From CAVROP01 sp050008495 (GTDB lineage: Bacteria > Acidobacteriota > Terriglobia > UBA7540): DNA of 64,000 bases. Positions 40,781 to 50,134 of the stretch are shown piece after piece. The first letter of the stretch is position 1, and each line of letters opens with the position of its first letter. The notes beneath the pieces were generated by a model. That model made no database searches. It was not told the origin of the DNA and worked only from the letters and a program-made list of their open reading frames with translations. The position numbers and the translations under genes were made by a program. The DNA lies in contig JBEKMN010000003.1 of the NCBI GenBank assembly GCA_050008495.1, positions 112,924 through 176,923 of the forward strand, in the 5' to 3' direction.

Positions 40781-43700
40781 ATGCTAGGACTCGATTTTGG
40801 CAGTCGGAAGAGTTCTTACGACTACATCATTGTGGGTTCCGGATACGGTGGCTCCATTTTTGCCGCGCGCCTGGCTTCCGCGAATCTCAATCCCAAGCCC
40901 TCCATATGCCTATTGGAGCGCGGCCGCGAATGGCCAGTGGGGACTTTTCCCAGCGAAATCACAGATTTTCTCGCGGCCACGCGTGGTGACGGCAACCCGT
41001 TGGGACTCTACGAGTTTCTGAACTATCCGGACATTTCCGTCATCAAGGGGTCCGGCCTGGGGGGAACGTCGCTGGTGAACGCCAACGTCGCAATCATCCC
41101 GGACGCCGAGGTGTTCGGGGAACCGGATTGGCCGCGCACGATTACGCGCGATGCCCTGATGCCCTATTACCTGCGGGCCCGCCAGGTGCTGGCTTCAACC
41201 CCACATCCGAAGGCGATGGCTCTGGCGAAAGTGCAGGCCATGGAGCGCCGCGCCGCGGAAATCGGGCTGGACGCTTATGCTCTCAACATCAACGTGAACT
41301 TCACCATTGATGGAAAGAACCCTTACGGCGTCGAGCAGAAACCTTGCACAGACTGCGGTGACTGCGTTACGGGCTGCAACGTGGGTGCGAAGAATACTCT
41401 TTACATGAATTTCCTGCCCATGGCGCGCAGCGCCGGGGCGGAGATCTACACCCAGACCAAGGTCGAATGGGTGGAAAAGCTTGCGACCGGAGGCTGGAGA
41501 ATTCACGGGTCGCATGTTGCCGACGACAAATCGAGCACCTCGTTCACTTTGGACGCCCGAAATGTTGTTCTCTCGGCCGGGGCCATCAATTCGCCTGAGA
41601 TCCTTCTACGGTCTGAAATGCACGGACTCTCTGTGTCGCCGGTTCTGGGGACGGGGTTCAGCGGCAACGGAGATTTCTTCGGACTTGCTTATAACGGGTC
41701 CTACGTTACGAACGTCCTGGGCTATGGCTTGAAGCCTCCCGTTTCGGGAGGGGCTGTTCCGCCCGGTCCTACCATCGTGAGCGCGATTTCCTACGACGGG
41801 AGCAGGCCTGTCGAAGATCGTATCACGGTCGAAGACCTTTCCTTTCCCAGCGCTTACGTCATGGGCGCGAAGGCCGGCTTTGCGTTGTTGCAGGGCGACC
41901 CAACTTACGCCGGGAACGAGGCCGCGCAGAAGCAGCGCACGCTCAACGATGGCGACCTCGCTCATCCCTACCGAATCGACGGCGCTCTGAATTCCACCAT
42001 GTTCTACCTGGTGATGGCTCACGACGACTCGCGCGGCACGATGGTTTTCGACGCCCCCTGGTACGAGCCCGACGGCCGCATGTCCATTCAGTGGGACGGG
42101 GCAGGCCGGGAGATTATTTTCACGCGCATCAATGAGGAACTGCGCCGTCACGCGCGCGCACAACAGGCCAACTTCATTTCCAATCCCCTCTGGGACATCT
42201 TCAAAACCCGGCACCTGATCACCGCGCATCCTTTAGGCGGATGCACGCTCGGAGAAGATTACCTCCACGGCGCGGTCGATGAATACGGCAGGCTCTTTGC
42301 CGGAGACGGCAGCGTCCACGACGGCCTCTTCGTCACCGACGGCTCGCTGATCCCTTCGGCGCTCAATGTGAATCCCCTCCTGACCATCTCCGCCCTGACG
42401 GAGCGAATTGTCGAAAAGAGAATCAAAGTGGAGCAGGGAGATACCTATCCCCAACCCAATAAATCCGTCAGCCTCTCGACGATCGACCCGATTACAGTCT
42501 CAACCTACAGCGAGGATCAGTTGGAACCTCTCTTCCGTCGTTGCGTATCGATGGGCATCGACACGCTGGTCAATCAAGGCGGCGCACCTCAGATCGACGT
42601 CGCAGCCCGCACCATTCGCAACGACCAATACTGGAAGGGGTTTTTCCCGCACGACAACATCCTGAATTCGATGTCCTCCGCGCTGTTCACGGGTTTCAAA
42701 AAAGAGTTCCAAAAGCAGGACGGCCACTACACCGGCATCACCAGTGACACGGACGATCGCATCCACGCGCGAAACAGCCTGGAGGAAATCAACCTCGACA
42801 AGCCCAAAGGTACCCTCGAGGCAGGAAAGTACATTCTGCTTAAATACCTCGACCCGCCCTGGCAAGGTTTCTACGACATCTTCAAGATCATCAACCAAGA
42901 CCTTATTATCGGCCGCGTCTACCTGGGCGGGTACCCGAACGGCATCCGGCAAATCACCTTTCCCATGACCCGCGTCCACAGCTTTGACCAGATGACGGTG
43001 GACGACCATGCGGCGCTTTATGCCGGCGGCTCCGTGCTCACGGCCCAGGATCTTCAAGGCGTGTGGAGAATGGACTGTATCTCGAACGCCAACCATGCCA
43101 CCGGCGTGGCCTACCTGAGCTTCGATTCCAAGCCTGACGGGACGTTCGAAGCGCGCTATCTCCTGATGGGTTTGATGGAGGGGTTGGTGACGCCCGGTTT
43201 CCTCAAGGACCACTTCCAACTGAACGACTTCACGCCTTTCCACGACGAGATCCGCAAGGTCACCGATAACTTTCTGGTGGGGAAGTACATTACCAGCATT
43301 CCACCCGCCTTGGCCTCGCTGAACGACGATTTATCGCTGGGAATCTTTCACACCGCCGCCGGTGGCCAGTTTGGCTTCTATTACATGTTGACGAAGACGG
43401 ATAAGCCAACACTCCCCACGACCACCGTTTTGAGCCCGTTCCTCGACGTGTATCTTCCCGACGGGCTGGGCATGACTTTCAGTGAAGAAATGGTTGGCTG
43501 GTACTTCGAGGGCGCCACGACTCCTGCTCCCGGCCGTGCGGGCGACTTGACGATTGCGCAGCGCATTCCCCAAACCGGCACGCCTGCCGGCGGGGTGGAT
43601 TGCAAGTTCGACGTGAACATGACCGTCCGTGATGTGAACGAGTTCATTGACGGGCTCGAGCACGAGGCCGCGCTCGAAGGCACCATCACCTTCGGCCAGT

Positions 43701-44170
43701 TCCTGGGCGCAAGCCAGGTGACTTATGCGGTGGATGCACAAAACAGCCGGTTCAATTACCTTGAGGTCAACCCCGCGACAGGCGAGGCGGAAATGAGGTA
43801 CCACCTGGAGTTTTCCACTCCCGCGGGGCGGCATTTCTACCTCGACGGAATAAAGTACATGCAGAGAGATCCCACCGGGAAGTTGCGCGGTCTGGCGGAT
43901 GTGCTTCAGGACTACACGACGCTTTATGCGCATATCTATGAGCGCAAGGACGGCCAGCCCGACACGCAAGTGGGTCTGGGCTACCTAAAGTTTCGGACCT
44001 TCGAAGATCTCGCCGCGGCGGGGAACCTGGTTGGTTTCCTGGCCTCGTTCCAGGTGACGGGCACCAACGATCCGCTTCTCCAGCTTCAGGCTCGGATGCG
44101 ATTTATTGCCTTCACCGCGCAGTTCGTGCAAGTCGAGTACGATCCGCTGGCGTTGCCGACTGCCACTTAG
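40781..44170 (+). CDS. GMC oxidoreductase with large C-terminal extension
   Basis: A 1129-aa flavoprotein. The N-terminal half is cholesterol-oxidase-like: YDYIIVGSGYGGSIFAARLA (13-32), GSGLGGTSLVNANVAI, ferredoxin-like CTDCGDCVTGC (Cys 189, 192, 195, 199), and C-terminal block HPLGGCTLGEDYLHG with NVNPLLTISALTERI. The second half (about 600-1129) has at least two beta-rich domains. The last (AEMRYHLEFSTPAGRHFYLDG onward) resembles a segment of the GMC-hydrolase fusion at 25696-29160, but the hydrolase is absent. ATG 40781 has AGGAGG 7 bases upstream. No signal peptide. Likely oxidises a hydrophobic alcohol; substrate unknown. Confidence 0.87.
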   Translation: MLGLDFGSRKSSYDYIIVGSGYGGSIFAARLASANLNPKPSICLLERGREWPVGTFPSEITDFLAATRGDGNPLGLYEFLNYPDISVIKGSGLGGTSLVNANVAIIPDAEVFGEPDWPRTITRDALMPYYLRARQVLASTPHPKAMALAKVQAMERRAAEIGLDAYALNINVNFTIDGKNPYGVEQKPCTDCGDCVTGCNVGAKNTLYMNFLPMARSAGAEIYTQTKVEWVEKLATGGWRIHGSHVADDKSSTSFTLDARNVVLSAGAINSPEILLRSEMHGLSVSPVLGTGFSGNGDFFGLAYNGSYVTNVLGYGLKPPVSGGAVPPGPTIVSAISYDGSRPVEDRITVEDLSFPSAYVMGAKAGFALLQGDPTYAGNEAAQKQRTLNDGDLAHPYRIDGALNSTMFYLVMAHDDSRGTMVFDAPWYEPDGRMSIQWDGAGREIIFTRINEELRRHARAQQANFISNPLWDIFKTRHLITAHPLGGCTLGEDYLHGAVDEYGRLFAGDGSVHDGLFVTDGSLIPSALNVNPLLTISALTERIVEKRIKVEQGDTYPQPNKSVSLSTIDPITVSTYSEDQLEPLFRRCVSMGIDTLVNQGGAPQIDVAARTIRNDQYWKGFFPHDNILNSMSSALFTGFKKEFQKQDGHYTGITSDTDDRIHARNSLEEINLDKPKGTLEAGKYILLKYLDPPWQGFYDIFKIINQDLIIGRVYLGGYPNGIRQITFPMTRVHSFDQMTVDDHAALYAGGSVLTAQDLQGVWRMDCISNANHATGVAYLSFDSKPDGTFEARYLLMGLMEGLVTPGFLKDHFQLNDFTPFHDEIRKVTDNFLVGKYITSIPPALASLNDDLSLGIFHTAAGGQFGFYYMLTKTDKPTLPTTTVLSPFLDVYLPDGLGMTFSEEMVGWYFEGATTPAPGRAGDLTIAQRIPQTGTPAGGVDCKFDVNMTVRDVNEFIDGLEHEAALEGTITFGQFLGASQVTYAVDAQNSRFNYLEVNPATGEAEMRYHLEFSTPAGRHFYLDGIKYMQRDPTGKLRGLADVLQDYTTLYAHIYERKDGQPDTQVGLGYLKFRTFEDLAAAGNLVGFLASFQVTGTNDPLLQLQARMRFIAFTAQFVQVEYDPLALPTAT

Positions 44171-44171
44171 T

Positions 44172-44195
44172 TGTGGCGCGGGCGTCTCGCCCGCG
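44172..44195. repeat. GCGGGCGTCTCGCCCGC palindrome
   Basis: Single hairpin of the 23995 family 2 bases after the GMC stop codon; a plausible transcription-attenuating hairpin. An inverted partner lies at 44409-44431, so the pair brackets the inverted-repeat element at 44257-44355. Confidence 0.82.
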
Positions 44196-44256
44196 TCGGC
44201 CAACCCGGTTGCCCCTGAGGAAAGCCGCGACTGAGAAAGTGCGGAAGCATCAACTG

Positions 44257-44355
44257 CTGTCATCCTGAGCGAAGCGAAGGATCTCAGCAGTTCATGTTTA
44301 GGTCGGAGGACCTGCGAATAACTGCGGAGATCCTTCGCTTCGCTCAGGATGACAG
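44257..44355. repeat. 99-bp MITE-like inverted repeat with perfect 29-bp arms
   Basis: Arms 44257-44285 and 44327-44355 are exact reverse complements beginning CTGTCATCCTGAGCGAAGCG; a 41-base loop lies between. The element at 55307-55399 has the same design and nearly the same arms. It carries no gene, sits between two co-directional genes, and looks like a non-autonomous mobile or RNA-hairpin element. Confidence 0.92.
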
Positions 44356-44444
44356 TTTTCCAGTCTTTCACAGGTCTCGGGCGCCGGGAGACAGGCCACT
44401 ACGTAACAGCGGGCGAGACGCCCGCACCACAAGGAGAAAATCAT

Positions 44445-45800
44445 ATGCCACCGCTCACCGTCACAAACTGGTTTGGAGACTTGGTCTCACACCCGCAGGT
44501 CGTCGTCGAAGCCCACTCCGCGCAGGACGTTGTTGCGATTCTGAAGGACCCGGTGAAATATCCTTCGCCCGTACGCGCCATCGGCCAAAACCATTCGACG
44601 GCGCCTTGCGGGGTGGTGGAGGGCGGGACGCTCGTGCTGATGTCCTCGATGAACCAGATCGTGCAGATTACTGACGACGCGGTGACAGCCCAGGCTGGGG
44701 CGATTTACATCGACGTGGCCCAGGAACTCCAGAAGAAGAATTTGCAGTTTTATGTGAACACCGAGATCGGCAACCTCTCGATGGGCAGCGCGGCGTGCTG
44801 CGGAACCAAGGACGGGTCCATGCCGGGAGAATATGGACAGGTGGGCTCTTATCTGACCCAGGTCGAGCTGGTGCTTCCTTCCGGCGACATCCTCGAGGTG
44901 GACGAGAGCCAGCCCGAATTGCTGGCACAGATTCGATCCAGCTACGGTTTGCTGGGCATCGTGACCGCGGCTACATTCAAAGTTCGTCCGATTCTCCCCA
45001 TGGCGGTCTACCACGAATCCTTTACGCTGGAAGATTTCGTGCAGAAACTTCCCAGCCTGTTCGCCCGCAACGAGTCCATGATGTACTACGTTTTCCCCTT
45101 CGACAATCAGATCACGGTGGAATTCCGAAAATACAATCCCGGTGCTTCGGGAACTGCCAACCGCGTCATCTGGCCGCTGCGCAATTATCTGTGGGGAACG
45201 ACAGGACCGGCCTTCTGCCGCCAGGTGACCGCCGACATCGCCGATACAAAGATTCGCTACGGCGTGATCGATGGTTTCTGCGCCATGTGGCGTTTCAAGC
45301 TGACGAACATAATCCGCAGCGATTACACGATCGCCAGCGAACAGATGATCCGCTATCCCAATCCCGCCACCAACAGCAGTTACACGTTCAGCTTCTGGGC
45401 ATTTCCCGAATCCCGATTTACCGACATTCTCACGGGGTATTTCAAATTTTGCCGGGACTATTACCAGCAAAAGAGCTATCGCAACAACATGCTCAGCGTT
45501 GGATACCGTGTGGCCCAGGATCAAAAATCCCTGTTCTCCTATTCCTACGACGGCAATGCCATGACGGTGGACCCGGTTTCCACGGCCAATCCCGGCTGGG
45601 AAGAATTCCTCGATGCCTACAACGAGCTCTCCAGCAGCCAAGGCGGGACTCCTCTATTTAATCAGACAGCTCGAGTCACGGCGGCGCAAGGCCAGAAGGG
45701 CCTGGGGGACCGGTTGAAGGTCTTCGCCAAGACACGCACAACCTATGACCCTCAAAACCGCCTCCTGAACGGCTTCTTCCGTGACCTGCTGGGCGCGTGA
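44445..45800 (+). CDS. FAD-linked (PCMH-type) oxidoreductase
   Basis: A 451-aa flavoprotein of the FAD_binding_4 group (sugar-lactone oxidase/vanillyl-alcohol-oxidase superfamily). The FAD-binding segment VRAIGQNHSTAPC comes near residue 43, IGNLSMGSAACCGTKDGS near 110 and LVLPSGDILEVDESQPELL near 145. The C-terminus YDPQNRLLNGFFRDLLG is the usual end of the family. ATG 44445 follows AAGGAG. The next gene starts 8 bases after its stop, so the two are surely cotranscribed. It may work with the upstream GMC enzyme on the same pathway (inference). Confidence 0.87.
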   Translation: MPPLTVTNWFGDLVSHPQVVVEAHSAQDVVAILKDPVKYPSPVRAIGQNHSTAPCGVVEGGTLVLMSSMNQIVQITDDAVTAQAGAIYIDVAQELQKKNLQFYVNTEIGNLSMGSAACCGTKDGSMPGEYGQVGSYLTQVELVLPSGDILEVDESQPELLAQIRSSYGLLGIVTAATFKVRPILPMAVYHESFTLEDFVQKLPSLFARNESMMYYVFPFDNQITVEFRKYNPGASGTANRVIWPLRNYLWGTTGPAFCRQVTADIADTKIRYGVIDGFCAMWRFKLTNIIRSDYTIASEQMIRYPNPATNSSYTFSFWAFPESRFTDILTGYFKFCRDYYQQKSYRNNMLSVGYRVAQDQKSLFSYSYDGNAMTVDPVSTANPGWEEFLDAYNELSSSQGGTPLFNQTARVTAAQGQKGLGDRLKVFAKTRTTYDPQNRLLNGFFRDLLGA

Positions 45801-45808
45801 CGTGAAGC

Positions 45809-48800
45809 ATGCAAACTCGCAATCCCGCGCCACTATTCATATCGCTCTTCGCCGCACTGGCGATCGTCTATCCGGTCTTGGGTGTCCGGACATCCCAAGG
45901 CAATTACGCAATTGCATCAAAGTCGTTGAAGGGCATTTCGGTAACTGCGGAGAGCGGATCCGGGAAGCAGGAATTCCCCAACGCCAAGGACATTGTCTCT
46001 CGTTTTCTCTTCAGCCAGGCAGCCGGCCCGGCGAATCCTGCGGAGAAGGCCGGCACACCGCAATACAGCATTGAACTTCTCCTTGCCACCGTACCTGACC
46101 CCATCGATTCCCGCTTGCCCAATTTCTTCGACAGCTTCGTGGAATCCATCTCCAGCGCGGCGGAAGCCTCGGGTTACACTTTGGATCGGTTTGCTTTCCC
46201 CTGGACCGAAGCGGATGTCACAGGTCAAAAGAACCAGCCGCTCTGGCGCCAAGCGATTTACGATTCTGATCCCGGCCTGATTCTTTTTCGCAATCCCCGC
46301 CGGCACGAACTCCTTCTGGTCTTCGTGGTCGGGGAAACTCCCACCACCGGAATCCACAAGCAAGCGCTGTTCTCAGCCCTCGATCAGATGGCGCAGTTCT
46401 ACCCTTGGGACCCGCATCACGCGGAACTCCCGCCGGAATTTCCGACGATCAAGAATCTGAGCTCGTCCGACGCGCTGCGCGTAATGGGTCCGGCGTTCTC
46501 GGGCTCAGCGGTCTCGCTGCGCTTCGTGCTGGACAGTTGGCTCAAGTCGCGCGGAAACAATCCGAATTTGCGCTTTCAAATCATTTCGGGAAGCGCCACG
46601 GCCATCGACCCCAGCAGCTTCTCGCCGGTCGGTCATGACCAGGTTTCCTTCCATGCTACCGTGCCGCCTGACCGTGAAACACTTCAGGCCGCCGCCTGCT
46701 ACATTGAGCACCTCGGCTACCCCCGGATTGCAATTCTCACGGAAAGCAACACCGCCTATGGCCAGAACCTGGCCCATGACATCACCGAAGGCGAGAAGGG
46801 AAGTGGTAAAGCTCAAATGCTCTGCCGGGATACAAACCAGGTCCCGGAGATACTGGACCTTCCGTTTCCGTTGCACATTTCGGAGCTGCGGGAAGCCTCG
46901 GTTCAAAAGACTACCGCGTCACAGCAGACGGGATCCGGAAGCGAGAGCGCCAAGCCCGCCGCGGAGCCGCTCGCATCCGGCGACACCGTTGTGCCTCCGG
47001 AGGTCCTTCCGCCGTTTTCGGAGCTGACCGTTCAGTCGGCGGAGTTGACGCTCTCGAACCTACTCTCCACGATTGGGCGCGAGCGGTACACCTACGTGGG
47101 GATTCTAGCCACCGATGTCCGCGATGCCACGTTTCTGGCTCAGGAAGTGAAGTGGCGCGCCCCTGCCACCGTGCTCTTCACCTTCAACTCCGATCTTCTT
47201 TACGCCTACCCCTCGGTAAACCGCTATACGCGCGGCATGCTCGTCATTACTCCTTATCCGCTCTTTAACCTCGAGCAGTTGTGGACTTACCCTTATCGCG
47301 GCGGTCAATCACGCCTGCAGTTTTCGAGCCAGGCTGCGGAAGGGGTTTACAACGCGACCATGGCGCTCCTTGGGCAGGATGGAAAGCTGGTCGACTACGG
47401 CGGCCCCTTGTCGAGGCCAGCCGGCGTCCCCTCGCCTACGGTGCACAAACCCGCGCTTTGGGTCACAGCGATCGGGAACGGAGAGACTCTCCCGATCAGC
47501 TTGCTGAGGTGGGAAGATCGCAGCGGGTATACCTATTCGCCGGCTCCAGCGGCGGTTCCGGGCGAAGCGCAAGCCGAGGGGGAGGAAAAGCCCAACGTGG
47601 GCCGCGGTCTCTACAACGAGAATGCCGTGGTGGTGGTTATCGTCCTCAGTCTGCTCCTTTCCGCCTTTTCGGTGCTGATGATCAGTCAATACCAAACCTC
47701 CGCTCAGAAGAGGAGTTCGGGCCGTATCTCCGCCCTGTTGGGGGATACCGCTTCTCCAGCTTATTGGTCGGAGGGACGCCTTTACCTTCTATGTTGTTGC
47801 GCGAGCCTGCTCACTTTCTACGTTGTGGTGATGGTGGATTTCTGCCTACCCTTCATTGCAGGCAGAGAGCTGGGCAGGAGCGTGCAGACTTCTCTAACAC
47901 CCAAAGTGGCGATCGTCTTCGGGGGGATCACGATTCTCCTTCTGGTGTTCGCCACCCAAACGCTGGCGTCGGCATTCCGCTCGGCGCCTGCCGGGCAGCG
48001 CGGGTCTGCACGCGAGGTGACGATCTTTGCGCTTCTGAGTTGCGCGTTCGTCTTCGTTCTTGTCGTGTTTCTTGGGGTTTCCTGGTGCAAGACCGTGAGG
48101 GAATACCCTGCCAGTGGCCTCTTCAGCTTTCTACGCTCGTTTGATCTTCGAGGTGGCCTCTCGCCTCTCCTGCCGCTCGCCTGCGTCGCCGTCGGGGCGT
48201 GCTTGTGGGGGCTTTGTTCTCTCCGCCGGCTGCATCTGATCGACATCCTCAGGGCGTCCGGGAGCGTCGAGAAGGGAAACTCCTGGCTGAGTTTCCTTTC
48301 GCTCGAAGGACGCTCGTTTACCGGCGTCCAGGAACTCGAGAACAACATCGAACAGAATCTGGAATGCGCGTCCGTAATCTCGGTGCGGGGGTACACGGCT
48401 CTGCTGGCCCTCGCGGGGGTGGTGGGCTACTATTTCTTTAGCGAGCGACTGGTTCGTGCCCTCGAGGCGCGGCCTTTCTATTGGGTTTTTGAGGCCTCCT
48501 TCTTCATTGTTTATTGGGCCCTGCTCATGGAGTGCATTCGCTTGGTCCTTGTCTGGCGGAGCTTGCACGTTCTCCTGCTACGGCTTTCCTGGCACCCGCT
48601 GCGCGCTGCCTTTAAGCGATATCACGAGCGTTTTCCGACTCACGCGAGGATGAATCTGACGCATCCACCCTCCAGCTTTGCGGCGCTCGAGGCGTCCGTG
48701 GAGCAGGCCGGCCGCCTGTTGCAGGCTGGCAGGACTCTGGCTCAGGCAGCCGTTACCGATCCGGACCTGCGCGAACAGGTGCGGCAATTGATTCCCGAAT

Positions 48801-49474
48801 GGGAATCTCAAGTGCAAACTGCAGAGTCCGAGCTTTACAAGGCTCTGCGATTCCAATGGACCGACGCAACGCCGGGCGAAGGTCATTCGTCGCCGGAGCC
48901 CGTCCGTAAGAAACGCGCCACACGCTTGCACGGGAATTGGAGGCAATCGCTCGCTTCTCGTTGGCAGGCCCACCACGCCCTGTTGCTGCTCATGCAATCG
49001 CTGACCGACCCTTTGGAAAAGCACTGGTCAGCCGGCCATGAGGAAAGCGCGGCCGTCACCAAATTCTTCGAGCAAGCGGAGGAGTTCATCGTCACGCGGG
49101 TCGTGAACTTCCTCGCCCTTGTCTTTCCGTGCCTGCAGAATCTCGGCTACTTCGTTTTAGTCGGTTTGTTGCTGATGCTCTTGGCTGTCACTTCTTACCC
49201 TTTTCAGCCCAGGAATGAATTCCTGTTCTTCAATTGGGTGGTGATCTTGTCTTTCATGGGGACCATCTTCTGGATCTTCGTGCAGATGGACCGCGACACC
49301 GTCTTGAGCATCCTGAACGGCGGCAAGCCTGGTCAGATCAATATCAGCCGTGAGTTGGTGTTGCGGAGCTTCCTCTATATCGGCGCGCCTCTCCTGGCTC
49401 TGCTCGGCGCGCAGTTTCCTGAGACCTTGGGCAAGATCGTCTCGCTGCTCAGCGCCGCTCAAGGCGGCGGGTAG
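45809..49474 (+). CDS. Large membrane protein with periplasmic-binding-like N-terminal domain
   Basis: A 1221-aa protein without a family I recognise. An N-terminal membrane/signal segment (PLFISLFAALAIVYPVLGV) is followed by about 570 residues that read like a type I periplasmic-binding fold: RFVLDSWLKSRGNNP, then ETLQAAACYIEHLGYPRIAILTES with AYGQNL, and YTYVGILATDVRDATFLAQ. From about residue 600, clusters of membrane helices alternate with cytosolic parts (VVVVIVLSLLLSAFSVLMIS; IVFGGITILLLVFATQTL; YTALLALAGVVGYYFF; and a final set near 1105-1150). It starts 8 bases after the oxidase stop. A sensor or channel-like receptor is plausible; a SLATT-like protein follows. Confidence 0.75.
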   Translation: MQTRNPAPLFISLFAALAIVYPVLGVRTSQGNYAIASKSLKGISVTAESGSGKQEFPNAKDIVSRFLFSQAAGPANPAEKAGTPQYSIELLLATVPDPIDSRLPNFFDSFVESISSAAEASGYTLDRFAFPWTEADVTGQKNQPLWRQAIYDSDPGLILFRNPRRHELLLVFVVGETPTTGIHKQALFSALDQMAQFYPWDPHHAELPPEFPTIKNLSSSDALRVMGPAFSGSAVSLRFVLDSWLKSRGNNPNLRFQIISGSATAIDPSSFSPVGHDQVSFHATVPPDRETLQAAACYIEHLGYPRIAILTESNTAYGQNLAHDITEGEKGSGKAQMLCRDTNQVPEILDLPFPLHISELREASVQKTTASQQTGSGSESAKPAAEPLASGDTVVPPEVLPPFSELTVQSAELTLSNLLSTIGRERYTYVGILATDVRDATFLAQEVKWRAPATVLFTFNSDLLYAYPSVNRYTRGMLVITPYPLFNLEQLWTYPYRGGQSRLQFSSQAAEGVYNATMALLGQDGKLVDYGGPLSRPAGVPSPTVHKPALWVTAIGNGETLPISLLRWEDRSGYTYSPAPAAVPGEAQAEGEEKPNVGRGLYNENAVVVVIVLSLLLSAFSVLMISQYQTSAQKRSSGRISALLGDTASPAYWSEGRLYLLCCCASLLTFYVVVMVDFCLPFIAGRELGRSVQTSLTPKVAIVFGGITILLLVFATQTLASAFRSAPAGQRGSAREVTIFALLSCAFVFVLVVFLGVSWCKTVREYPASGLFSFLRSFDLRGGLSPLLPLACVAVGACLWGLCSLRRLHLIDILRASGSVEKGNSWLSFLSLEGRSFTGVQELENNIEQNLECASVISVRGYTALLALAGVVGYYFFSERLVRALEARPFYWVFEASFFIVYWALLMECIRLVLVWRSLHVLLLRLSWHPLRAAFKRYHERFPTHARMNLTHPPSSFAALEASVEQAGRLLQAGRTLAQAAVTDPDLREQVRQLIPEWESQVQTAESELYKALRFQWTDATPGEGHSSPEPVRKKRATRLHGNWRQSLASRWQAHHALLLLMQSLTDPLEKHWSAGHEESAAVTKFFEQAEEFIVTRVVNFLALVFPCLQNLGYFVLVGLLLMLLAVTSYPFQPRNEFLFFNWVVILSFMGTIFWIFVQMDRDTVLSILNGGKPGQINISRELVLRSFLYIGAPLLALLGAQFPETLGKIVSLLSAAQGGG

Positions 49475-49571
49475 GACGGGCTGCAGTTCTCTCAAGAGTC
49501 AGGTTCTTAGGACCGTGATGGAATTTCCAGTTGAGGCCAGATTCGCTACGAGCCCGACATGAGGTGCACAC

Positions 49572-50009
49572 ATGGGTGAGACCGACCCAACCCTGGAAAG
49601 GTTGGAAGACCAGATCAATTGGTACGATCGCAAGAGCAGCTACAATCGCCGGATGTACAAATGGCTGAAGGGCGTTGAAATCATCGCGGCGGCCCTTGTG
49701 CCCTTGTCCTCCGGCCTCCGCTTTCCTGCGGCGCTGACAGGAAGCCTGGGGGTATTGATTGCGGTGCTCGAGGGTTTGCTGCAGCTCAATCAATATCATC
49801 AGAACGGCATCAGTTATCGTGCGACGTGCGAGGCCCTGAAACACGAGAAGTACCTCTACCTGGCTGCGGCGGGCGCTTACGCAACTGAAGACCGGGTGCA
49901 CGCTCACGCCAAACTTGCGGAAAGGGTTGAGTCTTTGGTCTCACAGGAGAATTCGCAATGGGCGGCCCTGCAAGAACCGGAAGCGAAACCAAGAGAAGCT
50001 GCACCCTGA
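49572..50009 (+). CDS. SLATT/DUF4231-like two-TM protein
   Basis: A 145-aa protein with a helical N-terminus (LERLEDQINWYDRKSSYNRRMYKWLKG), two adjacent hydrophobic helices (VEIIAAALVPLSSGL; LTGSLGVLIAVLEGLLQL) and a charged C-terminal helix pair (SYRATCEALKHEKYLYLAAAG; VHAHAKLAERVESLVSQE). This is the SLATT layout, a two-TM effector domain found with nucleotide-sensing conflict systems and thought to form pores. No SMODS or SLOG gene is adjacent; its neighbour is the 1221-aa membrane protein 97 bases upstream. Family assignment is by architecture. Confidence 0.78.
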   Translation: MGETDPTLERLEDQINWYDRKSSYNRRMYKWLKGVEIIAAALVPLSSGLRFPAALTGSLGVLIAVLEGLLQLNQYHQNGISYRATCEALKHEKYLYLAAAGAYATEDRVHAHAKLAERVESLVSQENSQWAALQEPEAKPREAAP

Positions 50010-50016
50010 AAGCTTT

Positions 50017-50122
50017 GGAGTGCGGCAGCGAAGCTGCCGCCTTGGAACCCGTTCGAAGGCAATCACAGCAGGCGCTGCGCACCTTTTTCGCTTCCAAGGC
50101 GGCAGCTTCGCTGCCGCACTCC
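50017..50122. repeat. 106-bp inverted repeat with perfect 30-bp arms
   Basis: Arms 50017-50046 and 50093-50122 are exact complements, each itself containing the hairpin GCGGCAGCGAAGCTGCCGC; a 46-base loop separates them. It fills the space between the convergent SLATT and M1-like genes and could terminate transcription from both sides. Confidence 0.92.
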
Positions 50123-50134
50123 ACAGGCGCGCTA

